A DNA stretch of 63,563 nucleotides from an uncultured Clostridia bacterium (lineage in GTDB: Bacteria > Bacillota > Clostridia > TANB77 > CAG-508). Positions 1 through 8,198 of the stretch are shown one piece after another. Below the pieces are notes generated by a model. That model saw only the letters and a list, made by a program, of their open reading frames with translations, had not been told where the DNA came from and did not search any database. The stretch spans positions 1-63,563 of the forward strand of contig CAKPAX010000006.1 of the NCBI GenBank assembly GCA_934133175.1. The letters run 5' to 3'. Numbering within the stretch: position 1 is the first letter of the stretch; every line of letters begins with the position of its first letter. The translations under genes were made by a program, and so were the position numbers.

Positions 1-306
1 GATTTATATATTATCTCTGTTTGTAATTGATTAGATACTTTTATAGGAACTTTGTTTTTTATATATTGACTTTCTATGTAATCCAATGCTACTGGGAACA
101 TATTTTGTATAAAAAATGCACTATAAGTATTTGCAATATCGCCAAAAACAATAGTATCAACGGATGGATTTTTATCTAATTTTATTTGTTTTTGAATTTT
201 GCTATCATAGTCCTTTATTTCCACTTTCTTTATTTTTCATCAATTCTGGATCATCCATAATATCAAAAAATGAATCCTTTATAAAATAAAAATATCCTAC
301 ATCTAT
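1..306 (-). pseudogene. Degraded type III toxin-antitoxin toxin (ToxN/AbiQ superfamily, TenpIN/CptIN-like), runs off the window
   Basis: Reading leftwards, codons from about 306 give an IDVGYFYFIKDSFF start and then DDPELMKNKE. The frame ends at a stop near 206. A second frame continues with SVDTIVFGDIANTYSAF, then FIQNMFPVALDYIE, to the window edge. From memory, YFYFIKDEFF...LMKNK at the start and AFLIQNMFP...YI in the middle are typical of TenpIN/CptIN-type endoribonuclease toxins of the ToxN/AbiQ superfamily. The segment that should lie between them is missing. No ATG or ribosome site precedes the IDVG codons, unlike the sister copy at 2061-2090. It is therefore inactive: start lost, internal deletion, frameshift. 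An antitoxin-like RNA repeat and a terminator lie just upstream, as expected for a type III system. The family call is from motif memory, not a search. Confidence 0.55.
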
Positions 307-319
307 TTTTATTTTATCA

Positions 320-345
320 AAGGCTTACCATCTCTGGTAAGCCTT
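320..345 (-). terminator. Hairpin between antitoxin-like repeat and toxin remnant
   Basis: A perfect 10-bp stem (AAGGCTTACC / GGTAAGCCTT) with a 6-nt loop. It sits between the antitoxin-like repeat and the toxin remnant, where type III systems keep the leaky terminator that sets the RNA-to-toxin ratio. A related hairpin is at 2116-2137. Confidence 0.6.
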
Positions 346-356
346 GAAAATTTATA

Positions 357-400
357 CACTCTCTAATTTGTTAGTCGCTCAAAGAGGCAGCAACAAACAC
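357..400 (-). ncRNA. Antitoxin-like RNA repeat, copy 1
   Basis: This 44-nt segment matches 2153-2196 at 40 of 44 positions. As minus-strand RNA it can pair UUUGU with the later ACAAA, and CCUCU in the loop can pair with the downstream AGAG. That is an H-type pseudoknot layout like type III antitoxin RNA units. Only one unit is present, whereas active systems usually have tandem units, so the array has probably shrunk. Confidence 0.45.
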
Positions 401-421
401 ATCTATTTTATTATTAAAGGA

Positions 422-520
422 TTACTTATCTTGTATAGTTTTTTTCCATTCCAAATAAATTATTGTTTTATCCATTGAATTATACGATTTTACCATATTT
501 GAAAAATTATTTCCATTACG
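422..520 (-). pseudogene. Short decayed coding remnant, unidentified
   Basis: Leftward codons give a protein-like tail (NNFSNMVKSYNSMDKT, then IIYLEWKKTIQDK and a stop at 422-424). The reading frame breaks at an eight-base A run near 521-528, beyond which another frame reads NVFLDFIKK. There is no start codon or ribosome site. It lies between the 472-aa gene and the antitoxin-like repeat. Family unknown. Confidence 0.3.
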
Positions 521-549
521 TTTTTTTTATAAAATCCAAAAATACATTA

Positions 550-1968
550 CTATTCATCTTCATCAAAAGGAAACGGATTAAAATGAATTTGTACATTCTG
601 TGCTTCCGCATTTTTGGTAGTTAAAATACTAAAATTATTTGATAATTCTTCTCCATTAAATTCAAATAATTCTTTTATTTTAAAATGAATACATTCATAT
701 TCGTCTGGATTAAATTCTACATCGGGAATATTCAATGCATTTGCTATTGATAATGTTGTTTTTAAACTCCATAAAATTTTTGAATTATCAATTATACCTA
801 TAGGATATTTGTTATTTAATTTTGTTTTATTATTCTTATCAATAAATTTTTTGGCATCCTCATAGTTCTCGAAAATCCATAAATAGAATGGATTAGCGTC
901 AACAACATAAGGAATCGATGTATTTTTTTGTAAATTAGCATTATTTATTGATAGAATTATATATAATTTATCTTTATTCCATAACGAAATTGCTTTTTGT
1001 TTAACTTCTTCGATAGATTCCCATTTTTTTCTTGCTCCAACCCCAATCAAAAAATCTATTGGTATACTATGTTTTTCTCCATCTATATATATAACTCTTG
1101 AATTAGAAATTAATTTTTCAAATGTTTCTACGTTTTCAACTGTATATAATTTAAATTCATGAGTTATATTATTTTTATTTCTTTTTAAGAATTTTTCTGC
1201 TTGTTTATCTGATGTAAAAAATATCGCATTATTTCTTTGTGTCATTACATAGTTTGAACCATCTGTTGCTACAAGCATAGCTAATTTTTTATCATTAACA
1301 ATCTTTTCAACTTCTTCTTCATTCAAACAATTTTCATTATATATTCTGCATGCTGCTTCTACAATATCCCAACCCGAACAATCTTTACCATCAAAGTAAC
1401 AATTTAACAAATCATTTATACAACCATTTGCAACTTTATCTAATTCAAAGAACGAACTGTATAATCCTAAATTCTCATTATTATATTGTGTTATAAACTG
1501 CTTAACTTCTGTTGTATTTGAAAAAAAACATTGTTTAAATTCTTCAGTTGGTGAAAATGCTATGTTTTCTTTTGTATAAATTGAATAAATTACATCATTA
1601 TCATTAAATCCTTTTAACCTTTCAGATACATATTCAACATTTTCAATATTTTTCTTTATAAAATTGTCTTTTTCAACAATTCCTAAATCTACTATATAAA
1701 TATATTTAAATGATATTTGATTAAAGAATCCAGAGAAAGAATATATATTTTCTATGTTACTCATTCTTGGTGTTGAAAATTCTTTCATATTTTCTGGTAA
1801 TTGCTCTACAATCGAATCAAAATATTTTTTAGCACTTTCTTGAGATATTGCTATGTATGCTGCACATTCATTACTTTTTAAAACTCCATTTCCTGCACAA
1901 ATTACAAAGAATGATTCTTTATATCTATTTATTAATTCACTAAATTGGTCTTTGGTTAAAATATTCAT
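550..1968 (-). CDS. Hypothetical protein, 472 aa
   Basis: Not recognised. It is an acidic soluble protein with no signal peptide or membrane segment, and it ends in PFPFDEDE. It contains several alpha/beta stretches with repeated motifs (YIYIVDLG near 90, KLAMLVATDGSNY near 230, RVIYIDG near 295, PYVVDANPFYLWIF near 355) that suggest two or three related sub-domains, loosely like SseB-type regulatory domains. That comparison is weak. The start ATG has GAAAGGAAAA upstream, and a near-perfect promoter lies at 2006-2034. It sits between two antitoxin-like modules, so it may be cargo of that accessory locus. The reading frame is intact. Confidence 0.7.
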   Translation of the reverse strand: MNILTKDQFSELINRYKESFFVICAGNGVLKSNECAAYIAISQESAKKYFDSIVEQLPENMKEFSTPRMSNIENIYSFSGFFNQISFKYIYIVDLGIVEKDNFIKKNIENVEYVSERLKGFNDNDVIYSIYTKENIAFSPTEEFKQCFFSNTTEVKQFITQYNNENLGLYSSFFELDKVANGCINDLLNCYFDGKDCSGWDIVEAACRIYNENCLNEEEVEKIVNDKKLAMLVATDGSNYVMTQRNNAIFFTSDKQAEKFLKRNKNNITHEFKLYTVENVETFEKLISNSRVIYIDGEKHSIPIDFLIGVGARKKWESIEEVKQKAISLWNKDKLYIILSINNANLQKNTSIPYVVDANPFYLWIFENYEDAKKFIDKNNKTKLNNKYPIGIIDNSKILWSLKTTLSIANALNIPDVEFNPDEYECIHFKIKELFEFNGEELSNNFSILTTKNAEAQNVQIHFNPFPFDEDE

Positions 1969-2005
1969 ATTTCTTATTTTCCTTTCAATTATTCATCTAA
2001 AATAT

Positions 2006-2034
2006 AGTATAATATTCATTTCATAAAAAGTCAA
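2006..2034 (-). promoter_or_regulatory. Sigma-A promoter for the 472-aa gene
   Basis: On the minus strand: -35 TTGACT (2034-2029), 17-bp spacer, -10 TATACT (2011-2006). Transcription would start about 30 nt before the gene. Confidence 0.7.
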
Positions 2035-2060
2035 TATTTTGACTTTATTAATCTATCTAT

Positions 2061-2090
2061 TTAATCATTACATCCTACATCTATTTGCAT
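2061..2090 (-). pseudogene. Truncated toxin start (9 codons) of the second type III-like module
   Basis: ATG-CAA-ATA-GAT-GTA-GGA, then three codons and TAA. It is preceded by a strong AAGGAG at 8-nt spacing. The IDVG codons match the first codons of the toxin remnant at 306, after which the sequences diverge. This copy kept the ribosome site and start but lost the toxin body. The other copy kept body pieces but lost the start. Confidence 0.45.
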
Positions 2091-2115
2091 AATCTTTACT
2101 CCTTATATTATCAAA

Positions 2116-2137
2116 GGCTTACCATTTCTGGTAAGCC
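2116..2137 (-). terminator. Hairpin downstream of antitoxin-like repeat, copy 2
   Basis: GGCTTACC / GGTAAGCC stem with a 6-nt loop, followed on the minus strand by TTTGATAATAT. Same position and near-identical sequence as the hairpin at 320-345. Confidence 0.55.
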
Positions 2138-2152
2138 CCGATTAAATTTATT

Positions 2153-2196
2153 CACTCTCTAATTTGTTAGTTGCTAAAAGAGGCGGCGACAAACAC
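2153..2196 (-). ncRNA. Antitoxin-like RNA repeat, copy 2
   Basis: Sister of 357-400 (40 of 44 identical). The possible pseudoknot partners (UUUGU/ACAAA and CCUCU/AGAG) are unchanged. It lies about 60 nt upstream of a good ribosome site whose coding sequence is truncated after 9 codons. If transcribed, this RNA has no intact cognate toxin in the window. Confidence 0.4.
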
Positions 2197-2258
2197 ATTT
2201 ATTAAAAACAATATTAAAAATTTTTAATTATAAATCTTAAATAAATTTTATGTTATAG

Positions 2259-2279
2259 AAACTTTGCACAAAATTTTTC
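2259..2279. repeat. 21-bp repeat, copy A (pair at 4255-4275)
   Basis: It differs from 4255-4275 at one base, and a CCCTACTC...TTTTTT segment to its right is also shared. Read leftwards both copies encode EKFCAKFL and a stop. The other differences are synonymous, which suggests two remnants of one gene end. Both also resemble a weak promoter (TTGTGC / TAAAAT). The 2197-2481 gap holds nothing else I can identify. Confidence 0.45.
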
Positions 2280-2481
2280 TGCATATTTTACTACAAAGAT
2301 TTATATTTAATATAAATCTACAACATCAAAAATAGTACTATCCCCCCCTACTCTACTGATTTTTTAGAATTCATATTTTTTTATTTCACAATTTTTCAAT
2401 TCTCTATCTAAGAACAAACATCAATAATTATTACACTTTCTAGAGTATACTCATAATCTAACATATTATTTATCTCCAATT

Positions 2482-2814
2482 TTATTCATTATTCAAAAAA
2501 TTCATCACTAAATCTATAATTACTTCTTTTTCCTTTGGATTCGATTCAGCAATTAATAAAGTAAGAGCCGTTAATGTATTATTATCAATTACTTGTTTAC
2601 CGTTTTTATATAATATTCCGTAAAAATTTAGAAAATATATAAACAAAGTTGCTGCAATTCTTTTATTGCCATCTGCAAATACATGGTTTTTTACTATTAA
2701 ATATAAGAAATTTGCTCCTTTTTCTTCTATACTCTTGTAGATATCTTGGCCGAGCAAAACTTTGATAAATGTTACCAATAATTGATTCCAATCCTTTATC
2801 TCTTTCAACTGCAA
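2482..2814 (-). pseudogene. Fic/Doc domain: 3' part of a frameshifted RhuM-Fic gene
   Basis: Fic AMP-transferase fold with the signature HVFADGNKRIAA, corresponding to HxFxDGNKR. His would be the catalytic base and the Gly-Asn-Lys-Arg loop would bind phosphates. In frame, the homologous part starts at GQDIYKS (about 2751). The 20-odd residues before it are an out-of-frame read of the RhuM part. The upstream ORF ends its RhuM homology at LESIIGNIYQSF in the overlapping frame. Deleting one base at 2752 would join them as SFAGQDIYKS. Virulence RhuM proteins are often fused to Fic, so this was one gene. Residues after the Fic motif to the stop look intact. Confidence 0.75.
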
Positions 2815-3991
2815 AAAGAGAACTTTCTTCGTTAAATCTTAATTTATTGATTATATTTATACATTCTTGATATTCAATTTTTCTATCATCTATATTTCCT
2901 TTAATTTTCTTTAATGTTCTATGATCATAATCATCTAATAAATCTAATGCTTTTGAATATCCTCCAATTACCTTTAATATTTCTTTTGCATCATTTCCTT
3001 CTAGTCTTTCATCAATGCGGTTTGCAATATCTATTAATTTTATAGTTTTTTCCAAATATTCTAATCTTTTTTGATTTACAGCATATCCTTTTATCATATA
3101 ATCTTTCAAAATATTTGTTGCCCATTTCCTAAATAAAATACCTTGTTTGCTATTTACTCTATATCCAACAGAAATAATCATATCTAAATTATAATATTGC
3201 ACATTATATTTTTTACCATCTTTTGCAGTATGCTCAAAAAATGAGCATACTGAACTTTCAGATAATTCTTCATCTTTATAAATATTTTGAATATGTCGAG
3301 TGATTGTTCTTCTATCTTTGCCAAATAATTCTGCCATTTGTTTTTGTGTAAGCCACACAGTTTCATCTTTTAAGTTTACTTCTAATTTTACTCCTTGATT
3401 TTCAAATAAAATAATTTCATTTATTTTTCCTTGACCAAATGGTGCATATCCCATTTGAGCAATGTTGTATTTATTTAACCAGTCATTTGCTTCTATTTGT
3501 TGATTTACAATATTAGTTTCTATTTGGTTTAGTGCAGGTTTTATTTCATTGTAATGTGCTAGATCAATAATTCTGTCTGGTTCAAAATTAGAAACTCCTA
3601 TTGCTTTTATTTTTACATTCTTATAAAAATCCTCTAAAACTCTATATGCTTCATAATAATTTGCAAAAGGCCAGTGCAATAACACTAAATCTATATAGTC
3701 TGTTTGTAAATTTTCTAAAGATTGCTCCAATGTTTTTATAGCACTTTCTTTTTCATAATTTTTGTAATTTAATTTAGTAACAATATATATTTCTTCTCTT
3801 GCAACTCCTGATTTTTTTATTGCATTTCCAACTTCTTTTTCATTACCATAAGCCTCTGCTGTATCTATTAGTCTATATCCATTCTTTATTGCGTTTATTA
3901 CTGCATTTTCACATTCTGTTCCATTTAATAAAAAAGTTCCAAAACCAACTAATAGCATTTTCTTTCCTTGATTTAATTTTAAATATTCCAT
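2663..3991 (-). pseudogene. Chimera: truncated aldo/keto reductase joined in frame to RhuM domain
   Basis: Residues 1-189 are an aldo/keto reductase. The catalytic set is visible as D43 and Y48 (DTAEAYGNE), K73 (VTKLNY) and H106 (LLHWP), and SNF at 134-136 is also typical. The reductase stops after YAPFGQGK, losing the C-terminal third of the barrel. From residue 190 the protein becomes RhuM-like (NEIILFENQG, WLTQKQMAELFGKDRRTI, QYYNLDMIISVGYRV). The RhuM start codon would fall on ATA at codon 190. The frame shifts near 2752, and the last 30 residues are out-of-frame noise over the Fic domain. The start ATG has GAAAGGA 8 nt upstream. It is probably a deletion fusion of two neighbouring genes, and neither activity should be intact. 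Confidence 0.75.
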
Positions 3992-4060
3992 TTTATCAAT
4001 CCTTTCTTTTTTGCTATCATAATTCTTATTGTTTAATTTTTGATTAAAGAAAGGTTAAAA

Positions 4061-4233
4061 TTAGGTTAAAAAAATAATGAGTATGGAAAACTCATTTTCT
4101 GTTTTAAAAACTTCTATTTTTTTATTTTCAAAAGTAAATTCTATTGTGCTATCTTTTTCTTCTACTTGTTCATCATCTACGAATAGTACTTTATCATTTA
4201 TTACTTGTAATAATATTAGTCTAGATAATTTTT
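4061..4233 (-). pseudogene. Start-less coding remnant, unidentified
   Basis: About 56 leftward codons without a start read LLQVINDKVLFVDDEQVEEK, then STIEFTFENKKIEVFKTENE, and end at TAA (4061-4063). The composition is protein-like, with alternating charges and strand-like segments. The 3' end is intact but the 5' end is missing and merges into the 4255-4275 repeat. Family not recognised. Confidence 0.35.
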
Positions 4234-4254
4234 ATTTTGTATTATATTTTATAA

Positions 4255-4275
4255 AAACTTTGCGCAAAATTTTTC
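4255..4275. repeat. 21-bp repeat, copy B (pair at 2259-2279)
   Basis: One mismatch to 2259-2279. Here the leftward read is ATG-TTT-CTG-AAG-CAT followed by EKFCAKFL and a stop. A TTGCGC / TATAAT pair (15-bp spacer) also falls here on the minus strand. Confidence 0.45.
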
Positions 4276-4332
4276 ATGCTTCAGAAACATAGATATTCCC
4301 TACTCCACCTCATTTTTTGATCAAATAAAAAA

Positions 4333-4364
4333 GCACTCTAAAGGTTAACTACCTATTAGAGTGC
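4333..4364 (-). terminator. Terminator of the 89-aa gene
   Basis: Stem GCACTCTAA / TTAGAGTGC with an inner AGGT/ACCT pairing, followed on the minus strand by TTTTTTATTT. Confidence 0.8.
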
Positions 4365-4426
4365 CGGATCAATTGACAAATTACAATTTTATTTTTTAAT
4401 TACCTCTGTATAAAGATGCCTAAAAG

Positions 4427-4696
4427 TTATAATTGGTTTCTTAATATTACTGTTGTATTTCCAGCAAAATTGTTTTTTTCAATAGAATAATTAGAATAGC
4501 CAACAGCATCTAAAACAAATGATATATCTGCTATAGAATCTACTTTTTTTATAACGAGCATATGTGGCTGTTGATATCCTGCAATAGAACCAAAATAATG
4601 ATCCATAATATCTTGAAGTATAAAAAAATAAATTGAATCTTTATCTTCTTCCTTCCATTTTCTTGCTAAGTTAAAAAACCGACTTCCATTAAACAT
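4427..4696 (-). CDS. Hypothetical protein, 89 aa
   Basis: Small soluble protein with no recognised family. Visible features are an N-terminal basic segment (FFNLARKWKEEDK), a central hydrophobic core (SIYFFILQDIMDHYFG) and a C-terminal strand-rich part (TTVILRNQL). AAGGAGG lies 6 nt before the ATG, a promoter is at 4769-4798 and a strong terminator is at 4333-4364. It is therefore a complete monocistronic unit and very likely a real gene. Confidence 0.7.
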   Translation of the reverse strand: MFNGSRFFNLARKWKEEDKDSIYFFILQDIMDHYFGSIAGYQQPHMLVIKKVDSIADISFVLDAVGYSNYSIEKNNFAGNTTVILRNQL

Positions 4697-4768
4697 ATTT
4701 TACCTCCTTAAATAATTATTTTTAGGATAACACTATATATTTTTTAAGCTAATGCTTAATTTTACTGT

Positions 4769-4798
4769 ATTATATCATAGTTATATTTAAAAATACAA
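4769..4798 (-). promoter_or_regulatory. Promoter of the 89-aa gene
   Basis: Minus strand: -35 TTGTAT (4798-4793), 18-bp spacer, -10 TATAAT (4774-4769). Confidence 0.6.
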
Positions 4799-4819
4799 GA
4801 GATAAATTTAATTCTAAAT

Positions 4820-5431
4820 CTATAATAATTTTTCTAGTGCTTTTATTATACTTTCATAATTATCAGGTTCAACCTTTTTTGAAATAATTCCCATTAAATT
4901 ACCTGTAGCAATATTCTTTTCATTATCATCAATAAAAATACATTCGTTTGGTAATAATTTATATCTTTCTAATAAAACATTATATATTGCTTTATATGGT
5001 TTCACTTTATGTTCTTTATATGATAACACATATCCATCTACCAAATTAAATAAATCACTTTTATTAACAAACTCAAATGTATATGGATTTATATTTGATA
5101 ATAAATATATTTTGTAATTATTATCTTTTAATTTTCGTATTAGACTTAATACCATTTCATCTACTTGTGCAAAATCATTATAATTTTTCCAAAAATCAAC
5201 TATTAATTTATCATTACAATGATTAGTTCTATCTTTTACGATTTCTATAGCATCTTCTCTTGATATATAACCCGTATCAATTAAAGCATTTCCTAGCCAC
5301 TCTGGAGAATTAATTATATTTTCTAATATAAATTTTTGTTCTTCTTTGTTAGTTGTAAACTTTGGTAAAACTTCATTAATATTAAAATTCAAAATTACAT
5401 TTCCTATATCAAATATTATATTTTTAATCAT
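4820..5431 (-). CDS. HAD-superfamily hydrolase, YihX-like
   Basis: Haloacid dehalogenase-type phosphatase of subfamily IA. Motif I is FDIGNVILNF (D8 nucleophile, with Gly in place of the usual second Asp, as in YihX-type enzymes). Motif II is YLLSNINPYTF. Motif III is the Lys in HKVKPYKAIY, and motif IV is CIFIDDNEKNIATG. The cap is helical (residues about 15-85). Length 203 aa is normal for sugar-phosphate phosphatases of this group. The substrate cannot be read from sequence. It is followed 41 nt later by a 188-aa unknown gene's stop. Confidence 0.85.
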   Translation of the reverse strand: MIKNIIFDIGNVILNFNINEVLPKFTTNKEEQKFILENIINSPEWLGNALIDTGYISREDAIEIVKDRTNHCNDKLIVDFWKNYNDFAQVDEMVLSLIRKLKDNNYKIYLLSNINPYTFEFVNKSDLFNLVDGYVLSYKEHKVKPYKAIYNVLLERYKLLPNECIFIDDNEKNIATGNLMGIISKKVEPDNYESIIKALEKLL

Positions 5432-5472
5432 TTATACTTTTCTCCTATACTTTTTTAAAGATTTCAATAAAA

Positions 5473-6039
5473 TTATCTTTCTATGTCTGTCTTATCTTTA
5501 TAATCTAAATGTTCAATGTTGCTATTTATATCCTTTTGATTTATATTATCTGTAGTATTACTTACTGATAAACTATCTATAAACATTTTTCTTTTTTCTT
5601 TAAAATTGCTTTTGTTATCAACTTGATTTTCATAATTTTTTCCCTCAGGTAATAGTTTTGTATCTTTTTTTCTAAATTTTTCTATAACTAATTTTATCCA
5701 ATGAATTGGATTCATTTTTTGTCTAATGTTTTTTACTTTTTTATTTATAATATCTACTTTTTGCTCTATTTTTTTTGATACTCTTTCAACTTCATCATTG
5801 TAGTTAAAAGTAGGGTCTTCTATATAGTCAAAAAGAGAGTTGTTATTATATAACTGATTTTCATTATTATTTTGCTTTTCTGATTTTTTTTCTGATATAG
5901 CATTAGGAAGTTTGTAAATTGCATGTTTAATCGTCTTAAATCCAACAATAAATTTTGCATAATCATTATATGATTTTTTATTATAATTTTGTTGAAAAGT
6001 TTTATATTTATTTTTTATTTTTTGCATTTTATTTTCCAT
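5473..6039 (-). CDS. Hypothetical Lys/Asn-rich protein, 188 aa
   Basis: No recognised family. It is highly charged, basic and Asn/Lys-rich, with a predicted coiled-coil-like stretch around residues 82-110 (EVERVSKKIEQKVDIINKKV) followed by a WIKLVIEKF amphipathic segment. There is no signal peptide or clear membrane helix. Its place between a PH-domain membrane-associated protein and a HAD phosphatase suggests a lineage-specific accessory gene. It may be partly disordered. Confidence 0.55.
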   Translation of the reverse strand: MENKMQKIKNKYKTFQQNYNKKSYNDYAKFIVGFKTIKHAIYKLPNAISEKKSEKQNNNENQLYNNNSLFDYIEDPTFNYNDEVERVSKKIEQKVDIINKKVKNIRQKMNPIHWIKLVIEKFRKKDTKLLPEGKNYENQVDNKSNFKEKRKMFIDSLSVSNTTDNINQKDINSNIEHLDYKDKTDIER

Positions 6040-6090
6040 AATTTATATTCCTTTACAAAGTAAGTTTATTTTTTGATTATATTACAAATT

Positions 6091-6465
6091 TTAAATTTCA
6101 TTTTCATCTTCTTCATTAATCATAAATTCACGACTTGATACTCTTTTTTTATTTCTTTGAGCTTCTATTTGATCAGATAATATATCTTTTATTTTTTCTG
6201 ATTGTTTAATATTTTTAATATCAAATTCTGGCGTACTCTTATCTGCAGAACAACAATGTATTGTTCCTAATCCCCATATTCTTTGTCCTATTTTTCTGCT
6301 TAATGTTACATCCATTATTCTATACAAGCGAACCTCTTCTTGTTTTATATTAAAAAATCCTGTTTGAATAATTAATTTTTCTTCTGTTAATTTGTATTTT
6401 GTAAATGACCATGGTAAACCAAATAATGTTCTCTTTCTATCTTTCCATAAAATATTTTCACTCAT
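6091..6465 (-). CDS. Bacterial PH (YdbS/bPH2-like) domain protein
   Basis: A single small beta-rich bacterial PH domain: LWKDRKRTLFGLPWSFTKY, then KLTEEKLIIQTGFFNIKQEE, then VRLYRIMDVTLSRKIGQRI and the typical GLGTIHCCSADKSTPEF. Such domains occur in membrane-associated proteins of unclear role. No membrane helix is present here. I place the start at 6465 (MSENILW) because GAAAGGA lies 9 nt before it. The ATG 18 nt further upstream has no ribosome site. The tail is acidic (EEDENEI). Confidence 0.75.
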   Translation of the reverse strand: MSENILWKDRKRTLFGLPWSFTKYKLTEEKLIIQTGFFNIKQEEVRLYRIMDVTLSRKIGQRIWGLGTIHCCSADKSTPEFDIKNIKQSEKIKDILSDQIEAQRNKKRVSSREFMINEEDENEI

Positions 6466-6638
6466 AATAAAAAATCCTTTCATATTTATTTAATTCATTA
6501 TATCTTTGTTTTAAGATAACTTATATTATAATATCATAATAATTATAATTTATCTACATTTTTTATTTCATAAAAAAATTAATTTTGTTATCTTAATATA
6601 TTTATTGTTTATAATAAAATCAAGATATATATAATAAA

Positions 6639-6661
6639 AGAGAGTTTATACTACACTCTCT
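6639..6661 (-). terminator. rho terminator
   Basis: AGAGAGT / ACTCTCT stem with a 9-nt loop, followed on the minus strand by TTTATTAT. It begins 4 nt after the rho stop codon. Confidence 0.7.
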
Positions 6662-6664
6662 CGA

Positions 6665-8017
6665 CTATTTAAATCTTCTTAAATACAAATCTATTTTATC
6701 TAAAAATTCATCATTATTTTTAGTTTGAACCATCTGGTTGATAATCTGCTCTGTTACATCTGCAACTGGTAAACTATTTAATGCTTTTCTTAAAGCAAAT
6801 ACTGTTTCTAACTCTTTTTTTGATAATAATAAATCTTCTCTTCTAGTACCAGATTTATTTATATCAATTGCTGGGAAAATACGTTTTTCTGATAGTTTTC
6901 TGTCTAAATGTACCTCCATATTTCCAGTACCTTTGAATTCTTCAAAGATAACATCATCCATTCTACTTCCAGTTTCTATTAATGAAGTAGCAAGAATAGT
7001 TAAACTTCCTCCATTTTCTATGTTTCTAGCAGCACCAAAAAATTTCTTTGGCTTGTGTAATGCACTTGGGTCAAGTCCACCTGATAATGTTCTACCTGAT
7101 GATGGAATAACAAGATTATATGCACGAGCAAGTCTTGTTATACTATCTAGTAATATTACAACATCTTTATTTTGTTCAGTTATTCTTTTAGCTCTTTCTA
7201 ATACCATTTCTGCTACTTTTACATGATGTTCTGGTAATTCATCAAATGTTGAATATATAACTTTACCTTTTATAGAACGTTTCATATCAGTTACTTCTTC
7301 TGGTCTTTCATCTATTAATAATACTATTAATTCAACTTCTGGATTATTGGTAGATATACTATTAGCTATTTTTTTCAATAATGTTGTTTTACCAACTTTA
7401 GGTGGTGCAACAATCATTCCTCTTTGCCCTTTTCCAATTGGAGATATTAAATCAATCATTCTCATTGAATATTCTTTAGAACTAGTTTCTAGCTTTAATC
7501 TCTCATTTGCATATATTGGTGTTAATTCATCAAATCTTTTTCTTTTGGCAGCTTTTTCTGGATGTTGCCCATTTACTTCACCTACAAATATTAATGAAGG
7601 AAATCTCTCGCCATCCTTTACTCTAGATATACCCTTTATCATATCACCAGTGTCTAGTCTAAATCTTCTTATTTGAATAGGTGATATATATACGTCTTTA
7701 TCACTAGATAAATAGTTTTCTCCTCTTAAAAAACCGTATCCATCAGGAAGTACTTCTAATATTCCTTCTATTATTTGATCCTCATTATTAGTAACTTTAT
7801 ATTCAATTGAGTGATCTTCTACTATATTAAAGTCTTCTAATTGATCTTTATCTTCTGAATCATATCTTAGCACTTTTTTGTTTGGGTGAGAATTTTTTTC
7901 TAAATCGTTAAGCATAGAAACAAGTTCATCTTTTTTTAATTTTGATATATTTTTAATATTTTTTTCCTTAGCTATATTTTTTAATTCTATTAATGTCATA
8001 TTTTCAAATTCTGTCAT
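6665..8017 (-). CDS. rho: Transcription termination factor Rho
   Basis: Hexameric RNA helicase that terminates transcription. Residues 5-40 form the Rho N-terminal SAP-like domain. Residues about 84-150 are the cold-shock-like RNA-binding domain with VLPDGYGFLRG. Walker A is PPKVGKTT at 205-212. LLIDERPEEVTDM and the Walker B stretch VVILLDSITRLARAY follow. The Q/R-loop regions SGGLDPSALHKPKKFFGAARNIENGG and SGTRREDLL are complete. At 450 aa it is normal length without the long insert seen in some phyla. AGGAGG lies 7 nt before ATG. It appears to be its own unit with a terminator directly behind it. Confidence 0.97.
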   Translation of the reverse strand: MTEFENMTLIELKNIAKEKNIKNISKLKKDELVSMLNDLEKNSHPNKKVLRYDSEDKDQLEDFNIVEDHSIEYKVTNNEDQIIEGILEVLPDGYGFLRGENYLSSDKDVYISPIQIRRFRLDTGDMIKGISRVKDGERFPSLIFVGEVNGQHPEKAAKRKRFDELTPIYANERLKLETSSKEYSMRMIDLISPIGKGQRGMIVAPPKVGKTTLLKKIANSISTNNPEVELIVLLIDERPEEVTDMKRSIKGKVIYSTFDELPEHHVKVAEMVLERAKRITEQNKDVVILLDSITRLARAYNLVIPSSGRTLSGGLDPSALHKPKKFFGAARNIENGGSLTILATSLIETGSRMDDVIFEEFKGTGNMEVHLDRKLSEKRIFPAIDINKSGTRREDLLLSKKELETVFALRKALNSLPVADVTEQIINQMVQTKNNDEFLDKIDLYLRRFK

Positions 8018-8168
8018 ATATACCTCCTATTAATATAAATATTATAGTAATCTTTTGGAAATTTTATTTAGATTAAAATATTTTTAGAATTTTAAACAAT
8101 ATACTTATAAATAACATGGTTAAATTATACCATATTATTTTTATATTGAAAACTATTTTTAAAAAAAT

Positions 8169-8198
8169 AATCTTTAAAACATTATTGTTTTAAAGATT
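8169..8198 (-). terminator. Terminator after divIC-like gene
   Basis: Stem AATCTTTAAAAC / GTTTTAAAGATT (12 bp) with a 6-nt loop, followed on the minus strand by TTTTTTT. It overlaps the stop codon of the septum protein gene. Confidence 0.85.

Noticed and set aside
4077..4292. Open frame of 71 codons on the plus strand
   Set aside because: No ribosome site, low-complexity Ser/Phe composition, and the opposite strand carries the more protein-like remnant at 4061-4233.
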